This document shows, piece by piece, positions 61,190 through 64,000 of a stretch of 64,000 nt of DNA. Source of the DNA: Tolypeutes matacus (Eukaryota > Chordata > Mammalia > Cingulata > Chlamyphoridae); contig JAKSZT010054581.1 in the NCBI GenBank assembly GCA_026826555.1, positions 1,824,415 to 1,888,414 of the forward strand. Direction: 5' to 3'. Below the pieces are notes generated by a model. That model saw only the letters and a program-made list of their open reading frames with translations, had not been told where the DNA came from and ran no database searches. The translations under genes and the position numbers were made by a program. The stretch's first letter is position 1. Every line of letters begins with the position of its first letter.

Positions 61190-61361
61190 TGAAATTCGAA
61201 TGATAAATAATTTTACTAAACATCTTTATTTGGCTGAGCTTCCATTTTATTCAGGGGATTATAAAAAAGAAACAGAGACTAACTGGAGCAGGGGGACAGA
61301 ACAATGATGCTTTGCAGTACTGATAAAGACCTCTGTCCCTGCCCAGAAGGAAGAACTATAA
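61190..61361 (+). repeat. Direct repeat, copy 2
   Basis: Counterpart of 60718-60893, in the same orientation. Confidence 0.85.
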
Positions 61362-61690
61362 CAATGAAATCATGCTGACATCAGCAAAGTCTACTGATCT
61401 TCACCATATGGCCATAATTTTATACTAATATCCTGAACGCTAACTAATTAATTAGGACAACCTCCATAGTCCTCATACTTCACATCACCCTCATAGCTCA
61501 TGGAGTTCACACATTCATCATAATTCATGTCTCCTTATCCTTCCCCAACTTCTACACCTTCACTTTGTTTCAAGCAGCCATATAAGATGCCCCTAGCTCA
61601 GCATTTTGAGCAGAAACCTCTTTCAGTACTGCTACTGTATTAATGTAAATTTAGCTCAATAAATTTGCTTTATACCCCCTTTGTAAGTTT

Positions 61691-62185
61691 TTATTTTCTG
61701 CACAACACCCATATCCCTTTTACTCCCCTGTTATTAATACTTAGCATTGGTGTGGTAACTTTGTTAAAATTGCTAGAATATTAAAATATTGCTGTTCACT
61801 ATAGTCCATAGTTGACATTAGGTGTATTTTCCCCATATACTATCCCTTTATTAACACTTGGTATTAATGACATATATTTGTTCTAGTTCATAGAAGAAAA
61901 TTCTTATATTTGTACTATTAACAACATTCATTGGCTACAACAAGGTTTTCTATGTTATACAGCCCTTGTTTCATCCCCTAGCTTGCCTTCTAGTGACCTA
62001 CATGGCCCAAAACTTCTCTTTTCAATCACACTGATGCACAATTAAACAATGTTAACTATCCTCAAAATAATGTACTACCATCCCTTTCATTCATTTCTAA
62101 ACATTTACAACCAGCATAATTAAATATTCTGCACAAATTAAGAATCCACTCACCATTCTTTACTTTCATTCTATTGGTTACCTGT
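61691..62185 (-). repeat. L1 3' UTR fragment, target of a solo LTR
   Basis: The tract around CTATAGTCCATAGTTGACATT and CTATGTTATACAGCCC resembles L1 3' UTR sequence that I recall from xenarthran genomes, in minus orientation. It continues after the LTR at 62841. This is a weak call made from memory. Confidence 0.45.
62181..62185. repeat. Target-site duplication, left copy (CCTGT)
   Basis: Repeated at 62836-62840 on the far side of the solo LTR. Confidence 0.9.
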
Positions 62186-62835
62186 TGTAGTCATTTAGTA
62201 TTGCTTATGAATTCCAGAAATAGATATTAGATTGTGTTTGTAAAATGGTTTGTTCCTCTGGGTGTATTAGATTGTATTTTCTTCAGAGGTTTCATTTTTA
62301 CTTGATTAAAATAAGAATAGAGTATTCATTGGGCCACATCAGTAAGATGTTTAGTGCCTGTTCCCTTGGTGGGTGAGGACTCACAGAGAAAATGACAGGC
62401 AGAGGAGTTAGTAGGAATTTTGGATGCCTGAGAAGTCAACACACAGGAGACAAAGAGGAATAGAAATGGCTCCATATACATGACAGAGGCCCAGGGAAGA
62501 GAGAGAACCTGAGAGTCTACAGCTGACCTTGTGGAGAGACCACAGTAGCTGAGCCCAAAGTGCAACAAGCCCTGGGAAAGAAACAAGAATCACAGCTTAT
62601 AGCTGACATTTGGAAGAACCTGGATCCATGGAGCCTTAAGAGGAAGAAGGAGGTTGAACCTTTACAGATGTTGGCAGCCATCTTGCTACAACATGTGGCA
62701 ATAGACTTTGGTGTGGGAAGTAACTTACACTTTATGGGCTGGTTACTGTAACTTTCTACCCCAAATAAATACTCTTTATAAAAACCAACAGATTTCTAGT
62801 ATTTTGCATAAGCACCACTTTGACTGACTAATACA
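62186..62835 (+). mobile_element. Solo LTR, family 1 copy 2
   Basis: This 650-bp element starts TGTAGTCA, ends CTAATACA and is flanked by perfect CCTGT duplications. It matches the LTR at 1163-1670, for example CTACAGCTGACCTTGTGGAG and AAATAAATAC near the end. It is about 140 bp longer, mostly near the 5' part. It and copy 1 define the family and its 5-bp target duplication. Confidence 0.9.
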
Positions 62836-62840
62836 CCTGT
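62836..62840. repeat. Target-site duplication, right copy (CCTGT)
   Basis: Perfect match to 62181-62185. Confidence 0.9.
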
Positions 62841-64000
62841 ATTCTAGATATCAAAATCATGAGTTTGCTTATTATAATTAGTTCATTTTAGTGAAAAAAA
62901 TACATTATTTGTCCTTTCCAAGATTTTACTCAGAGTTTCTTAGACTTTCCCATATTATGTTTCCAAACTGGCAGTCATTAAAAAAAAAATTTTTTTTTCA
63001 AATTTATGACAAATTGCTTCCTTTCCTAAGATATTTTTCTGAGTGGAAGAAATTGACATTCTGTAACGTTCTGTGACCTAACTTTATTGATTACATCTCA
63101 GGTGCAAAGTTCTATTCAAAGTACATCTGGTGAGTAAATGTCATACTCTGAGCAACAACTTTTATTGTTTAATTTTTTAATTAATTTTTTCATTTTAACA
63201 TATTAAAAAATTAGTAGCTGTTGGCCAATTATTAATTTTAATATTTTAGTTAATTTTAAACTGTATATAATTTTCCTTTATGCTATCATTTTATTCTAAA
63301 ACATTAAGAATATATATGTTATTAAGCATAACATGATTTTGTGGATTTACTATATATAAATAATAAACTTTCATAATCTTCAATAAAATAAAACCTGCAG
63401 TGAATATCCTCTAAGAGGTCATTATTGAATAATTATTTTGTAAAATTAAAAAAAATACTTTGCTCATTTTATTTCAAAGAAATCTCATTACAAATATAAT
63501 TAATCTCAAGGGTATAAGTAGGGAATCCTTAGCAAGCAGGACGTGAAGTTTATGAAGAATCCAGATGCAGAATTCATAATATGATTTCAGATAAATATAA
63601 ATCTTTCTAAGAAGTAACCCTATGAATTTTATTCAGTGAAAGAAGAGGCAGGATCATGGATTTTACCAATCTTTTTAATAATTTCAAAAATAAATTTATT
63701 TTAGAATAGATAGACTTGTTACTCAATTTCCTGATATATTTGTATATTTTCTATTTGTTTCTGTAAAACTGCTAATGAATAATTCCCTTAAACAACAGTG
63801 ATATGCCTCAAGCTCTTTAGCAGCCTTAATAATTTCTGCCATGAGAGACGTTTGTGCCCATAAGGCAGCCTGGTTGCATCTGATTCAACTGCTTGTTTTA
63901 TGAGATTCTTTTCTTAAAATGGTATGTGATGATCTGTCTGTGTGTACACAATATGAACTCAAAAGACTGAGAATAGTGGGAACAAGACAGTTTGGGCACA
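62841..64000. other. A+T-rich stretch with a paralogous flank at 63570-63860
   Basis: No gene is seen. The right part resembles 47840-48130 in the same orientation, including AATTTTATTCAG and GGATCATG in the same order. The window ends inside this region. Confidence 0.6.

Larger units (their letters stand above)
60718..61690 (+). mobile_element. LTR-like insertion with an internal tandem duplication
   Basis: The left (60718-60893) and central (61190-61361) blocks are direct repeats of about 175 bp, spaced by about 470 bp. A tract with CAATAAATTTGC at about 61656-61667 resembles a polyadenylation signal near an LTR end. The family and exact edges are not known. The reading frame at 61119-61307 shows no domain. 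Confidence 0.5.

Noticed and set aside
60718..61361. CRISPR-like spaced repeats.
   Set aside because: There are only two long diverged copies in mammalian DNA, with no array or cas-like genes.

Overview
This is a stretch of mammalian nuclear DNA with no intact protein-coding gene. It is dominated by LINE-1 (L1) retrotransposons, most of them old and broken, with endogenous retroviruses (ERVs), solo LTRs and a SINE nested inside them. A tRNA-derived SINE with an unusual body (15165-15348), L1s with long 3' UTRs and an L1 5' UTR containing a long purine/pyrimidine tract together suggest a xenarthran. An armadillo is my best guess, made from memory of repeat families and not tested. Bacterial features such as operons, ribosome binding sites and CRISPR arrays are absent.

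Layout. 1-14912 holds a minus-strand L1 that retains its 5' start. It is broken by a solo LTR with a perfect 5-bp target duplication (1163-1670), a piece of another L1 3' end (about 2231-2637) and a complete-structure betaretrovirus-like (ERV-K type) provirus (4031-11765, minus strand, 6-bp target duplication). 14913-15690 is an old LTR-like element carrying the SINE and a 67-bp patch copied from 15.7 kb away. 15692-23395 contains two L1s with 5' inversions and nested 3'-end fragments. 23400-26930 is A+T-rich with little recognisable content. 26935-37330 contains L1 3' ends in both orientations, plus a solo LTR that has received a 197-bp patch identical to a locus 3,955 bp away. 37340-47480 has two minus-strand L1s joined head to tail. 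50328-51305 is an olfactory receptor pseudogene (family 14-like). 52079-59221 is an old plus-strand class I (gammaretrovirus-like) provirus. 59222-64000 is L1 3'-end sequence interrupted by an LTR-like element with an internal duplication and by another solo LTR (62186-62835). It ends in sequence paralogous to the flank upstream of the olfactory receptor pseudogene.

Most notable. (1) There are two perfect same-orientation patches, 197 bp and 67 bp, from nearby repeats, set in non-homologous surroundings. They look like templated insertions or local conversion and not like transposition. (2) The ERV-K provirus has LTRs that differ at only 5 substitutions plus one 5-bp indel. Both predicted -1 ribosomal frameshift sites, the RT YMDD and the integrase DD35E residues are preserved, yet gag, pro, pol and env all carry breaks. 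(3) Two L1 inversions have nearly contiguous breakpoints in ORF2. (4) A diverged duplication flanks the olfactory receptor pseudogene and predicts a paralogue beyond the right edge.

Nothing here is a convincing new biochemical system. The interest lies in genome dynamics.
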